21,324 nucleotides of DNA. Source: an uncultured Christensenella sp. Its GTDB lineage: Bacteria; Bacillota; Clostridia; Christensenellales; Pumilibacteraceae. Both the position numbers and the translations under genes were made by a program. The stretch is taken from the NCBI GenBank assembly GCA_910585055.1, contig CAJUBY010000027.1, positions 1 to 21,324 of the forward strand, written 5' to 3'. Under the pieces are notes generated by a model. That model saw nothing but the letters and a program-made list of their open reading frames with translations, was not told the origin of the DNA and did not search any database. Shown in pieces: positions 7,241 through 14,569 of the stretch (position 1 is its first letter; the number at the start of each line of letters is the position of its first letter).

Positions 7241-9288
7241 TATTTTTCTCCTGACGGTTGTTTTCTATTGTGTTTTTTGCGGACGGTGATCCCGTATTCC
7301 GCAAGTGAAGCGCAGACCGATCTGAACGCGGCGTTTGCCTCCGCTTTTGTAGAATAACCGAGCGCAAACGCAATACGCCCTTCCGCATTTTTATCCGTAA
7401 ATTCCGCATCGGATCTTACCGTACGCCATATATAGTTAGCCACGTCACGTTCGTCCGTTCCCAATCTTTCAAAAATCGGCTTCAGTTTTGAGGACAGCGA
7501 CACGAACGACGGAAGCGATCTGCGCAGAAATACCGCCGTAAGCGCGTACGCGGCATAAAATCCTTTGGAATAGCCTTTGCCCAACGACGGCAGACCGCCC
7601 AAAGAAACCGGGCAGAATACGCTCTCCGTCAAAAGATCTTTTTCGCCGCGCGCCGCCAATTCGCTCAAGATAACAGCTTTTACGAGCGGTTCGACATACG
7701 GCGAAACCAATGCGTTTTTCATACGCTGTGTCGATCTCGTATCCGCCGCCAATATCTTAAGCGTTTCGAACATAAGCTTCATAACACTGCGCGAATTGTC
7801 GTATTCCAATGTCAAAAATATTTCGAGACAGTATCCGAACGGTTCGCTGTTCACTATCTCGTCGTCTGCGAAAAACACGTCGGAATGCACTACCGAAATA
7901 AGATTGTCGATAAGCATTCCCAGCACGCTTTGCGGCACTTCGTCCGAAACAGGCATCTTATCTACATCCGAAACCGCCGACAGATAATAATATTGCGCGT
8001 TAAAGTCGTCGTACAACACCCTGGACAGCATGTAAAATTCTTTTTTTGCTGTCTTACGGTCGCCTGCATTATACAGCAGCTGCGCGTACAGCAGACGTAC
8101 GTCCAAAGTATTGAACTCTTCTACATATTCCTCCGCAAGTTCGAGCGCATCCTGTTCGTTACAATACTTTACCGCCAGCCACATGGCTCTGTATACGTGA
8201 TCCGCGTCTACATAGTCCGCTACGTCTATCCGCTTAAGCACCGAAGGAATAAGCGAATACTTTTCTTCCAACTCGTACAGACGGCATTGAAGCGTACCGA
8301 CAAGCGACCCGTCGCGCACTATGGCATAAGCTCTGTCGAGCGCCGACTGCGCCGCACCGTAATCGGCAAGCTCCATATAAATATTGGAACGCACGCATTC
8401 GGCGCAATAGTGAAGTCTGCCGCCGTCTTTCACAACGCCGCGCAACGATTCGAGCGCTTTGTCGAATTCACGCATATCGCAAAACCGTTCCGCTTCGCGG
8501 AGTGCGAATTTAGATCCGATATCCGATTTGTCGGTATCCGAACCGTCGGAAACGTCCGATCCGTCAAGTTCATCGCCTCCGGATGTCGATATATCGGCAT
8601 CGTCCTTTACCGCCTTGAGCATAAAGTCGAACATATCGCCGAATTCCGTGCGCCGGTCCGTAAGCTGTTCGTAAGGATCTTCGTCGATACGGATGATCTT
8701 TCCTTTCGTTTGTACGGTCTCCGATCCGAGCTCGCTATTTCCCTTAAACTTGATTATTTTGGAATCGCGCGGCGCACTGTCCACACCTGTCTCGCCTGCC
8801 GAACATTTATTTTCGGCAATGTTTTCTACAGCGCCGAATTCGCCCGGCGCAAAAAGAGAATCGATACTGAGATAATTTTCGTCGTCGTTGTATACGTTGA
8901 TACCGACCGATGTCAATTCATCGATCATAGTCTCAAGATCCAGACCCAGCTGCTTTATCCTTTCGCTGAAGCTTATAACGGCAATCGGATCGCGGCGCAG
9001 AAACGAAACGGCAAGCAGATTTCTGTACGCCGGTCTGCTGTCCGGAACATACTGCAAATATATCATAAATTCCCGGAACGCCAAAGTAAGCAACTCGTTG
9101 TCGTCGCTGTCCTGCGTCATAAGAACGTACAACATACCGCACGCCAAATGAAATTCGGGATTTTCCGTCGCCTGCGTAAACTTTAAAAGCGTGTCGAACG
9201 CGCTCTCGTAATCCATCGCTGCGAGATATTCCGCGAACTCACGTCTGTACAGCGCAACGGCGCCGCTTTTGTCGAATTCCGTTATCAA
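7240..9288 (-). CDS. Large TPR-repeat scaffold protein of unknown function
   Basis: Cytoplasmic protein of 682 residues. Residues 12-115 form an N-terminal set of TPR-like helix pairs. A disordered, very acidic Ser/Asp linker lies at 228-258 (GDELDGSDVSDGSDTDKSD). A second TPR array (about 258-430) contains 'REAERFCDMREFDKALESLRGVV' and 'YMELADYGAAQSALDRAYAIV', good TPR consensus pairs. The C-terminal 200 residues are helical and end in a conserved-looking 'IAFALGYSTKAEANAAF' and a basic tail. The start is a TTG at 9288-9286, 21 bases after the stop of the membrane-protein gene and in the same frame; GGAAAG lies close upstream. No ATG or GTG occurs between that stop and the TTG; the next in-frame option is Met25. 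It probably organises partners at the membrane, an inference from repeats and operon position. Confidence 0.82.
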   Translation of the reverse strand: MITEFDKSGAVALYRREFAEYLAAMDYESAFDTLLKFTQATENPEFHLACGMLYVLMTQDSDDNELLTLAFREFMIYLQYVPDSRPAYRNLLAVSFLRRDPIAVISFSERIKQLGLDLETMIDELTSVGINVYNDDENYLSIDSLFAPGEFGAVENIAENKCSAGETGVDSAPRDSKIIKFKGNSELGSETVQTKGKIIRIDEDPYEQLTDRRTEFGDMFDFMLKAVKDDADISTSGGDELDGSDVSDGSDTDKSDIGSKFALREAERFCDMREFDKALESLRGVVKDGGRLHYCAECVRSNIYMELADYGAAQSALDRAYAIVRDGSLVGTLQCRLYELEEKYSLIPSVLKRIDVADYVDADHVYRAMWLAVKYCNEQDALELAEEYVEEFNTLDVRLLYAQLLYNAGDRKTAKKEFYMLSRVLYDDFNAQYYYLSAVSDVDKMPVSDEVPQSVLGMLIDNLISVVHSDVFFADDEIVNSEPFGYCLEIFLTLEYDNSRSVMKLMFETLKILAADTRSTQRMKNALVSPYVEPLVKAVILSELAARGEKDLLTESVFCPVSLGGLPSLGKGYSKGFYAAYALTAVFLRRSLPSFVSLSSKLKPIFERLGTDERDVANYIWRTVRSDAEFTDKNAEGRIAFALGYSTKAEANAAFRSVCASLAEYGITVRKKHNRKQPSGEK

Positions 9289-9309
9289 ATACTTTCCGCC
9301 GCCGTTATA

Positions 9310-10491
9310 TTATTCGGCTTGTGAGCCGCCGTCGGTACCGCTGTCCGACGTTTCGCTATCTTCTTCCACATTACTTTCGTTTATAACGCGCTCGTGTTCT
9401 TTTTGCAAACGCTCCAGATCTTCTCTGCGGAACATCGGAGTCAGCGGAGTGATCGATGTACCCTCGTCAATAGAACGCTTACGCTTTTTGGGATTTTTAT
9501 ACGCAGCCGGTTGCTGTTTCTTTTTTGCGGACTGCGTTTCTTCTTCCGCGGTATCGTTTGAACGTTTCGAGTAAACCGTCGAAGGTTTATCGGTTATTTT
9601 GCTGTACAGAAATTTCTCGTAACAACCGTGAGTATATATCGATACCACGAGCGCAGTAAACGAAAATCCCAAAAACGCATATATCATTACGAGTATCATG
9701 GTTATACCGGGAATAAACATCAGATACATCGGAAGCAGAGCGATCCCGACGAAAAATACCGCCTGAATATTTGTTCCGAGCACAAACAGCAACGAGTTGC
9801 GCAAAAGCACGGTCGGGCGCATTTTAAATGCCGCATTCTGCGTCATAAAAAACGATGTGAACAGTATCATGAACACAAGTATTATCATGGACAGCGTAAC
9901 GCACAGCGCTTTTACCGACACCGACAAACCGAATACGTCGAAATAACCGAGCGAAAATACGACAAACAGCAAAGTCAACCCGAATGCAGTACCGTTCAGC
10001 AATGCAGGCAGCCAGCTTTTTTTAATACCGCGAAAAAAATCCTTGACCGTACGCGTTTGTTCTTCCCAAAGCATTTTACGCATTACATACAGCATTCCCG
10101 ATACGCCTACGGCAAAAACGCCGACGCACGGTACGAGTATAAGATACTCCATCAATCTGTAATTAAACGCCGTAAGCGTACCTTGAGCGACAGCGTCAAC
10201 AACTACCGGATATCCTATCCACAGATTGGAAGAATACGGGACAAAACCGTCCGCCACCGCGGAGTTCAAAAAGAACAACAATATTACGGCTATTGCAGGA
10301 AGTGCAAAAAGCACCGTAAGCAAATTAAGCAAGACCATTGTTCCGAAACGATGAAAAAACAAGAATTTAAACATTGCCCACTTACCCATCGCCGCACGTT
10401 CGGGCGTCAGGTCGGGTTTGTCTTCGTTGCCGAACATCATGCGCTGCACAATGCCCTTTTTCTTTTTTACCGTAGTTTCGTTTTTAGCCAT
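9310..10491 (-). CDS. YesL/DUF624-like membrane protein with a long charged cytoplasmic tail
   Basis: Membrane protein of 393 residues. A basic N-terminus (KKKKG) precedes about six hydrophobic segments between residues 45 and 290, the first being 'FFHRFGTMVLLNLLTVLFALPAIAVILLFFL'. The loop 'DFFRGIKKSWLPALLNG' between segments resembles the corresponding loop of DUF624/YesL proteins, so I place it near that family with moderate confidence. Residues 295-393 form a disordered, highly charged tail with a basic cluster (KKRKRS) and an acidic Ser/Asp end, well suited to recruiting soluble partners such as the TPR protein encoded next. GGAG lies five bases before the ATG; the gap to the M20 gene upstream is 14 bases. 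Unlike the other YesL-like protein in this window, it is not beside a transporter. Confidence 0.75.
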   Translation of the reverse strand: MAKNETTVKKKKGIVQRMMFGNEDKPDLTPERAAMGKWAMFKFLFFHRFGTMVLLNLLTVLFALPAIAVILLFFLNSAVADGFVPYSSNLWIGYPVVVDAVAQGTLTAFNYRLMEYLILVPCVGVFAVGVSGMLYVMRKMLWEEQTRTVKDFFRGIKKSWLPALLNGTAFGLTLLFVVFSLGYFDVFGLSVSVKALCVTLSMIILVFMILFTSFFMTQNAAFKMRPTVLLRNSLLFVLGTNIQAVFFVGIALLPMYLMFIPGITMILVMIYAFLGFSFTALVVSIYTHGCYEKFLYSKITDKPSTVYSKRSNDTAEEETQSAKKKQQPAAYKNPKKRKRSIDEGTSITPLTPMFRREDLERLQKEHERVINESNVEEDSETSDSGTDGGSQAE

Positions 10492-10505
10492 TTTTTCTCC
10501 GTAAC

Positions 10506-11600
10506 TTACCGCGATCTTATAAGATTTAAAAAAAGTTCCGTGCCCTTAAGAAGCGCACGCTCGTCAAACGAAAAACACTCGCTGTGCAAAGGCGCCGTAT
10601 GCCCGGGCGATCTTACGCCCAGCCACACCATACAACCGGACACGTGCTGCAGATAATTGGAAAAATCTTCCGCAGTGTTGCGCGGCGATACGGCGATACA
10701 GCTTTCGGGCATAACGTTGCGTACTTTATCGACGCACAGCGCGCTGTTGATCAGCGGAGGATATAACGCTACGCTAATTATACTGTGATCCGTACCGTAC
10801 ACATCGTCGGCTTTAAGCGCCGCACGTTCAATATCGAGCATTACGCTTTCGCATTTGGACATGTCGTAAAACCGCAGGGTATACTCCGACAGACATGTGT
10901 CCGCGATTATGTTTCTCGCACTTCCGCCGGTCAGCTTGCCGAGATTTATAAGCAAGCCGTGCGCGTTTGCCGATCCGAACGCCGCCGCTGCGGTTTCCAA
11001 CGCCGATCTAATTGCGTCGGCGCCGCCTTCCGGTTCCGCACAGTGCCCCGACTTTCCCATCGTTTTTACGTCGAACTCACAGCATCCCGAAAACATACCG
11101 CCGTAACAATAACCTATTACGCTCTCTTCAAGTTCGGGACAAAGATGCAACGCGTAAATTTCGTCTACACCGTCGAGAACTCCCGCCTCTATAAGCGCTA
11201 CACTTCCGCCGGCGACTTCTTCGTCCGACTGAAAAATAAACCTCAACGGTATTTTACTGTTTCCTCCGACAATGCGCGCGACGTTTAAAAGGTTGGCGAC
11301 GTGTCCGTCGTGTCCGCAGGCATGCATAACACCGTCGGCGGCATACTCTTTCATACCCGTTACCGAAACATTCTCCGTTATCGGCAACGCGTCTATATCC
11401 GCACGAAATGCCAGTCTGTTACCGCCTCCGCCGACATCGCAGTAAACACTTGTGCCGACTGTCTTCGGCTTATAACCGAATTTTTCAAGTTCCGCCCTAA
11501 TGAAAACGGACGTCTTGAATTCCGCGCCCGACAATTCCGCCATAGAATGCAATTTGCGCCGCGTTTCGGTCATATATTTTAAAGACAGATCATCGTACAT
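10506..11600 (-). CDS. M20-family amidohydrolase, candidate N-acetyl-diaminopimelate deacetylase
   Basis: Zinc/manganese-dependent amide hydrolase of 364 residues, normal for M20 amidohydrolases. Metal ligands are all present: C95 and H97 in 'MHACGHDGH', E127/E128 in 'QSDEE', H152 in 'ALHLCPEL', and a C-terminal His in 'GHTAPLH' (334-339). 'FRADIDALPI' (65-74) and 'GKSGHCAEP' (dimerisation domain) are also typical. The 'HxxPEL' version of the H152 motif recalls Bacillus YkuR, the N-acetyl-diaminopimelate deacetylase, and the gene diverges from asd-dapA-dapB, which supports that role; a general N-acyl-amino-acid or hippurate-type hydrolase remains possible. The usual 'HxxPE' near residue 18 is here HSMAE. 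No ribosome site precedes the ATG, and the promoter -10 box ends only 13 bases before it, so the mRNA is nearly leaderless. First gene of a five-gene operon. Confidence 0.88.
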   Translation of the reverse strand: MYDDLSLKYMTETRRKLHSMAELSGAEFKTSVFIRAELEKFGYKPKTVGTSVYCDVGGGGNRLAFRADIDALPITENVSVTGMKEYAADGVMHACGHDGHVANLLNVARIVGGNSKIPLRFIFQSDEEVAGGSVALIEAGVLDGVDEIYALHLCPELEESVIGYCYGGMFSGCCEFDVKTMGKSGHCAEPEGGADAIRSALETAAAAFGSANAHGLLINLGKLTGGSARNIIADTCLSEYTLRFYDMSKCESVMLDIERAALKADDVYGTDHSIISVALYPPLINSALCVDKVRNVMPESCIAVSPRNTAEDFSNYLQHVSGCMVWLGVRSPGHTAPLHSECFSFDERALLKGTELFLNLIRSR

Positions 11601-11613
11601 GATATCGTTTTAC

Positions 11614-11642
11614 ATTATAACACACTTGTTCGGTCTTTTCAA
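11614..11642 (-). promoter_or_regulatory. Promoter of the M20-membrane-TPR-HEAT-HD operon
   Basis: On the minus strand TTGAAA (11642-11637) and a consensus TATAAT (11619-11614) are spaced by 17 bases. Initiation near 11607 leaves only about seven bases before the ATG at 11600, with no ribosome site, so the first gene is probably translated from an almost leaderless mRNA. The -35 box overlaps a hairpin-forming inverted repeat (11631-11654). Confidence 0.75.
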
Positions 11643-11654
11643 GCAAAAAGACCG
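11631..11654. repeat. Inverted repeat over the M20 -35 box (candidate operator)
   Basis: Two perfect nine-base arms, CGGTCTTTT (11631-11639) and AAAAGACCG (11646-11654), flank six bases. It covers the -35 box of the M20 promoter and lies upstream of asd, so a protein bound here could affect both directions. It is not followed by a clean T-run on either strand, so an operator is likelier than a terminator. Confidence 0.5.
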
Positions 11655-11742
11655 AAAATTTAAAATTGTCGACACACTGCGTCGATCAAACCGAATTTTT
11701 ACGGTTTTTACCATATCCGAACAGAGTGGGGCCGTAACGCAG

Positions 11743-11783
11743 AACGCGCATGTTGTTCGCGCGTTTCGGATTTTTGTTATATT
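11743..11783 (+). promoter_or_regulatory. Hairpin plus T-run upstream of asd, possible attenuator
   Basis: AACGCGC (11743-11749) and GCGCGTT (11759-11765) form a seven-pair stem with a nine-base loop, and five T residues follow after a short gap (11771-11775). This resembles a weak intrinsic terminator in a leader, but I could not find a convincing plus-strand promoter upstream of it. Just after it TATATT (11778-11783) could instead be a -10 box for asd with a poor TTGTTC -35 at 11753-11758. The two readings exclude each other. Confidence 0.3.
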
Positions 11784-11793
11784 ATCCATATGC

Positions 11794-11826
11794 TTGACAG
11801 CGCGGAGCGGATTTTGATAATATAAT
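11794..11826 (+). promoter_or_regulatory. Possible asd promoter directly against the ribosome site
   Basis: A consensus TTGACA (11794-11799) is followed by TAATAT after 18 bases (11818-11823) and by a perfect TATAAT after 21 bases (11821-11826). The AAAGGAGG ribosome site starts at 11827, so initiation from either -10 box would fall in or next to that site. The boxes look real, the geometry is odd, and the true promoter of the lysine genes may lie further upstream. Confidence 0.4.
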
Positions 11827-11840
11827 AAAGGAGGATCAAC

Positions 11841-12842
11841 GTGAAAAAAGAAAAAGTTGCGGTAGTCGGTGCGACCGGGCTTGTCGGGCGCACAATGCTA
11901 AAGGTATTGGAAGAACGCGGATTCCCTATAAGCGAACTGCATTTGTTTGCGTCCTCGAACAGCGCAGGTAAGACGGTGGAATTTTGCGGCAAGGTTCATA
12001 CCGTAGAAGAACTTACGGAAGACGCCGTAAGGCGTTCCGGAGTAAAATACGCTTTATTTTCCGCAGGCAGCGACGTTTCGAAAAAGTTTGCGCCCGTTTT
12101 TGCGGAATGCGGCAGTATCGCCATTGACAATTCCAGTTGCTGGCGGATGGACAAAAACGTGCCGCTGGTCGTTCCCGAAGTCAATCCGCAAGCGGCTTTT
12201 GCCAACAAAGGCATCATCGCCAACCCCAACTGCTCCACGATCCAGGCAGTTGTCGCGTTAAAACCGTTACACGACGCATTTAAAATAAAACGCATAGTCT
12301 ATTCTACATATCAAGCCGTATCGGGCGCCGGAAAACAGGGTTTCGAAGACCTTAAAAACGGGACCGAAACAGGCGAAGCGCCTAAAAAATTCCCTTATCC
12401 CATCGCATTCAACGTAATACCGCACATCGATGTATTCACCGACGACGGCTATACGAAAGAAGAAGCGAAAATGATAAACGAAACACGCAAGATATTGGGC
12501 GACGATTCGCTACGCATTACAGCCACTACTGTGCGTGTTCCCGTTTATTACGGTCACAGCGAAAGCATAAACATAGAATTTTACGATCCGGTGACGAGAG
12601 AAACAGCAATGAAAGTTCTGCGCAACGCTCCCGGCGTGGTCTTATGCGATGGCGGTGTTTCCCCCGTCTACCCCATGCCGATCTATGCGGAAGGCCGCGA
12701 CGAAGTTTTTGTCGGCAGGATAAGACGCGACATGTCGGTTGAAAACGGGCTCAATATTTGGGTGGTCGCCGACAACATACGTAAAGGCGCCGCAACTAAC
12801 GCCGTACAGATCGCGGAACTGCTAAACCGCAGCGGCGATTAA
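11841..12842 (+). CDS. asd: Aspartate-semialdehyde dehydrogenase
   Basis: Reduces aspartyl phosphate to aspartate semialdehyde with NADPH, the branch point to lysine/diaminopimelate, threonine and methionine. The 333-residue length is that of Gram-positive enzymes. The nucleotide-binding loop is 'VGATGLVG' (9-16); the catalytic cysteine is C131 in 'NPNCSTIQ'; Q158 in 'YQAVSGAG', R232 and H239 in 'VRVPVYYGHSE' complete the active site. The start is GTG at 11841, six bases after a strong AAAGGAGG; no earlier in-frame start has such a site. dapA follows after 26 bases, making an asd-dapA-dapB operon that provides diaminopimelate for peptidoglycan and lysine. No aspartokinase is in the window. 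Confidence 0.98.
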   Translation: MKKEKVAVVGATGLVGRTMLKVLEERGFPISELHLFASSNSAGKTVEFCGKVHTVEELTEDAVRRSGVKYALFSAGSDVSKKFAPVFAECGSIAIDNSSCWRMDKNVPLVVPEVNPQAAFANKGIIANPNCSTIQAVVALKPLHDAFKIKRIVYSTYQAVSGAGKQGFEDLKNGTETGEAPKKFPYPIAFNVIPHIDVFTDDGYTKEEAKMINETRKILGDDSLRITATTVRVPVYYGHSESINIEFYDPVTRETAMKVLRNAPGVVLCDGGVSPVYPMPIYAEGRDEVFVGRIRRDMSVENGLNIWVVADNIRKGAATNAVQIAELLNRSGD

Positions 12843-12868
12843 ATTACTGCGACCGAAAAGGAGACTTT

Positions 12869-13750
12869 ATGACATTGTTTACCGGCATAGGCGCGGCAAT
12901 GGTCACGCCGTTCGGAAAAGACGGACAAATCGATTACGACGTACTCGATCGGTATATCGAACATCTGATAACGGGCGGAATATCTGCACTGTTCCCTTTC
13001 GGAACGACAGGAGAACCTGCCACAGTTACTGCCGCCGAATACGAAAAGGCTGTCGGCTTTGTGATCGAACGTTCGAGAGGCAGGGTCCCCGTGGTCGTAG
13101 GTGCCGGCAGCAACAGTACCGCTATCGCACGCGAACACGCGGAAACCGCAAAAAGACTCGGGGCGGATGCTGTATTGGCGGTTACTCCGTACTATAACAA
13201 ATGCACCCAATGCGGGATCGTAGAGCATTACAAAGCCGTAGCCGGCGCCGGACTTCCCGTTATTATTTATAATGTGCCCGGACGTACATGCGTGAATATC
13301 TTACCGGAAACTGTCGCAGAAACAGCAAAAATAAGCGGCGTCATAGGGATCAAAGAAGCGAGCGGAAATATAGAACAGCTGCAGGCGGTCGCAAAGGTAT
13401 GCGCCGAAACGGGTCTTACGCTGTACAGCGGCGACGACGGGCTTACCACCGTAACGGCTGCGCTCGGCGGTAAAGGCGTTATTTCCGTAGCGGCAAATCC
13501 TGCGCCCAAACTGATGACGGAGCTTTTTTCGCTCTGCGCCGTAAACGATTACGCAAAGGCACGCGCCCTGCAATTCAAACTGAGCGAATTTATACGCAGT
13601 CTGTTTTGCGAGGTCAATCCCATTCCGGTAAAAAAAGCTATGCAACTTATCGGTATAGACGTCGGCATACCGCGCCTGCCGCTTACAGAACTCGAACCCG
13701 AACATACCGAAAAATTAAGAAAAACTATGTTCGACTTGGAGCTGATATGA
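12869..13750 (+). CDS. dapA: 4-hydroxy-tetrahydrodipicolinate synthase
   Basis: Condenses pyruvate with aspartate semialdehyde, the first committed step to diaminopimelate and lysine, in the cytoplasm. The 293-residue TIM barrel carries the Schiff-base lysine K162 (GIKEASGN), the catalytic Tyr134 in 'IIYNVPGRT', Arg139, the Thr pair T46-T47 in 'FGTTGE', and Tyr108/Tyr109 in 'TPYYNK', matching the E. coli active-site set with a shift of about one residue. AAAAGGAG stands before the ATG. Its TGA overlaps the ATG of dapB by four bases (ATGA), so the two are translationally coupled. Lysine feedback inhibition cannot be judged from sequence alone. Confidence 0.98.
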   Translation: MTLFTGIGAAMVTPFGKDGQIDYDVLDRYIEHLITGGISALFPFGTTGEPATVTAAEYEKAVGFVIERSRGRVPVVVGAGSNSTAIAREHAETAKRLGADAVLAVTPYYNKCTQCGIVEHYKAVAGAGLPVIIYNVPGRTCVNILPETVAETAKISGVIGIKEASGNIEQLQAVAKVCAETGLTLYSGDDGLTTVTAALGGKGVISVAANPAPKLMTELFSLCAVNDYAKARALQFKLSEFIRSLFCEVNPIPVKKAMQLIGIDVGIPRLPLTELEPEHTEKLRKTMFDLELI

Positions 13751-14484
13751 AAAAGGCGTTTATTTTCGGCATAGCCGGAAAAATGGGTAAAATGCTGTGT
13801 GACAGCGCTGCCGAAAACGGATACGAGATCGTCGGCGGTTTCGATAACTGCGAATGCAGCGGATATAAAACATTCGACAATGTCTCCGCCGTCGACGTGC
13901 GATTCGACGTAATAATAGACTTCTCTGTTCCCTGCCTGCTTCGTCATGTTATCGCACTTGCCGATAAAACGTCGGTTCCGGTGGTTATAGCTACAACTGG
14001 TTATAACGACAGCGAACTTAAAAATATCGACTCGCTCGCCGAAAAAGTTCCCGTTATGCGTTCCGGGAACTACAGTATGGGCGTTGCCGCGCTCAAAGCC
14101 GCGGCCAAAACAGTACGGTCCGTACTCGGAGACAGGTACGATATAGAGATCGTGGAAAAACATCACAATCAAAAAACAGACAGTCCGTCCGGCACGGCCT
14201 TGATGCTTGCAGACGCTTTGTCCCAACATGACAAACAGATCTTCGGCAGACAAGGCAAACGTAGCCGCGACGAACTGGGAATAGTTTCCGTAAGGGGCGG
14301 CGGCGTCGTAGGAGAACACGAAATAGGTTTCTACGGCGAAAACGAGATCGTCAGTCTGTCGCATTCGGCAAGGAGCCGAAAACTGTTTGCAGACGGCGCA
14401 TTCAAAGCCGCCGATTTCCTGATAAGATCGAGACCCGGTCTGTACGATATGGACGACCTTGTCGAATATATGATGAGCCGTTAA
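13747..14484 (+). CDS. dapB: 4-hydroxy-tetrahydrodipicolinate reductase
   Basis: Reduces the DapA product to tetrahydrodipicolinate with NAD(P)H. The 245-residue protein has the dinucleotide loop 'GIAGKMG' (8-14), 'ATTGY' (82-86), 'SGNYSMGV' (107-114), the signature 'EKHHNQKTDSPSGT' (137-150) with H139/H140 and K143 for catalysis and substrate binding, and 'RGGGVVGEHEIGF' (183-195). It is slightly shorter than the E. coli enzyme (about 270), as in many Clostridia. The frame is open upstream to 13606, but the ATG at 13747 is the true start: the protein then begins directly with MKKAFIFGIAG, and the ATGA overlap with dapA is standard coupling. The operon ends at the hairpin at 14498-14530. Confidence 0.97.
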   Translation: MKKAFIFGIAGKMGKMLCDSAAENGYEIVGGFDNCECSGYKTFDNVSAVDVRFDVIIDFSVPCLLRHVIALADKTSVPVVIATTGYNDSELKNIDSLAEKVPVMRSGNYSMGVAALKAAAKTVRSVLGDRYDIEIVEKHHNQKTDSPSGTALMLADALSQHDKQIFGRQGKRSRDELGIVSVRGGGVVGEHEIGFYGENEIVSLSHSARSRKLFADGAFKAADFLIRSRPGLYDMDDLVEYMMSR

Positions 14485-14497
14485 AATAACAACACAT

Positions 14498-14530
14498 AAA
14501 ACCCGTCGGATATATACAGCGACGGGTTTT
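14498..14530. terminator. Bidirectional intrinsic terminator between dapB and the GH95-like gene
   Basis: AAAACCCGTCG (14498-14508) pairs perfectly with CGACGGGTTTT (14520-14530) around an 11-base loop, with TTTTGTTTAT following on the plus strand and TTTT on the minus strand. It lies 13 bases after the dapB stop and about 40 after the stop of the convergent GH95-like gene, so it should end both transcripts. Confidence 0.85.
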
Positions 14531-14569
14531 GTTTATAAAAATTCCGGTAAACTCGAGCGATATTACGTA

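Noticed and set aside
7885..9186. 433-codon plus-strand open frame opposite the TPR gene
   Set aside because: Arg/Phe/Val-rich composition without recognisable domain and without a ribosome site; the minus-strand TPR frame has real repeats and fits the operon.
9628..10656. 342-codon plus-strand open frame opposite the membrane-protein gene
   Set aside because: Lys/Arg/His/Tyr-rich translation typical of the complement of hydrophobic coding sequence, and it straddles two genes.
11589..11603. ATCAT-CGTAC-ATGAT inverted repeat over the M20 start codon as another operator copy
   Set aside because: Arms are only five bases and the match to the GTAC palindromes is partial; probably chance.
11601..11840. 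Lysine (L-box) riboswitch upstream of asd
   Set aside because: The conserved L-box blocks are not visible and the region offers no matching arrangement.
13606..13746. Extended N-terminus for dapB
   Set aside because: It lies inside dapA in another frame; the ATGA overlap and the standard DapB N-terminus support 13747.
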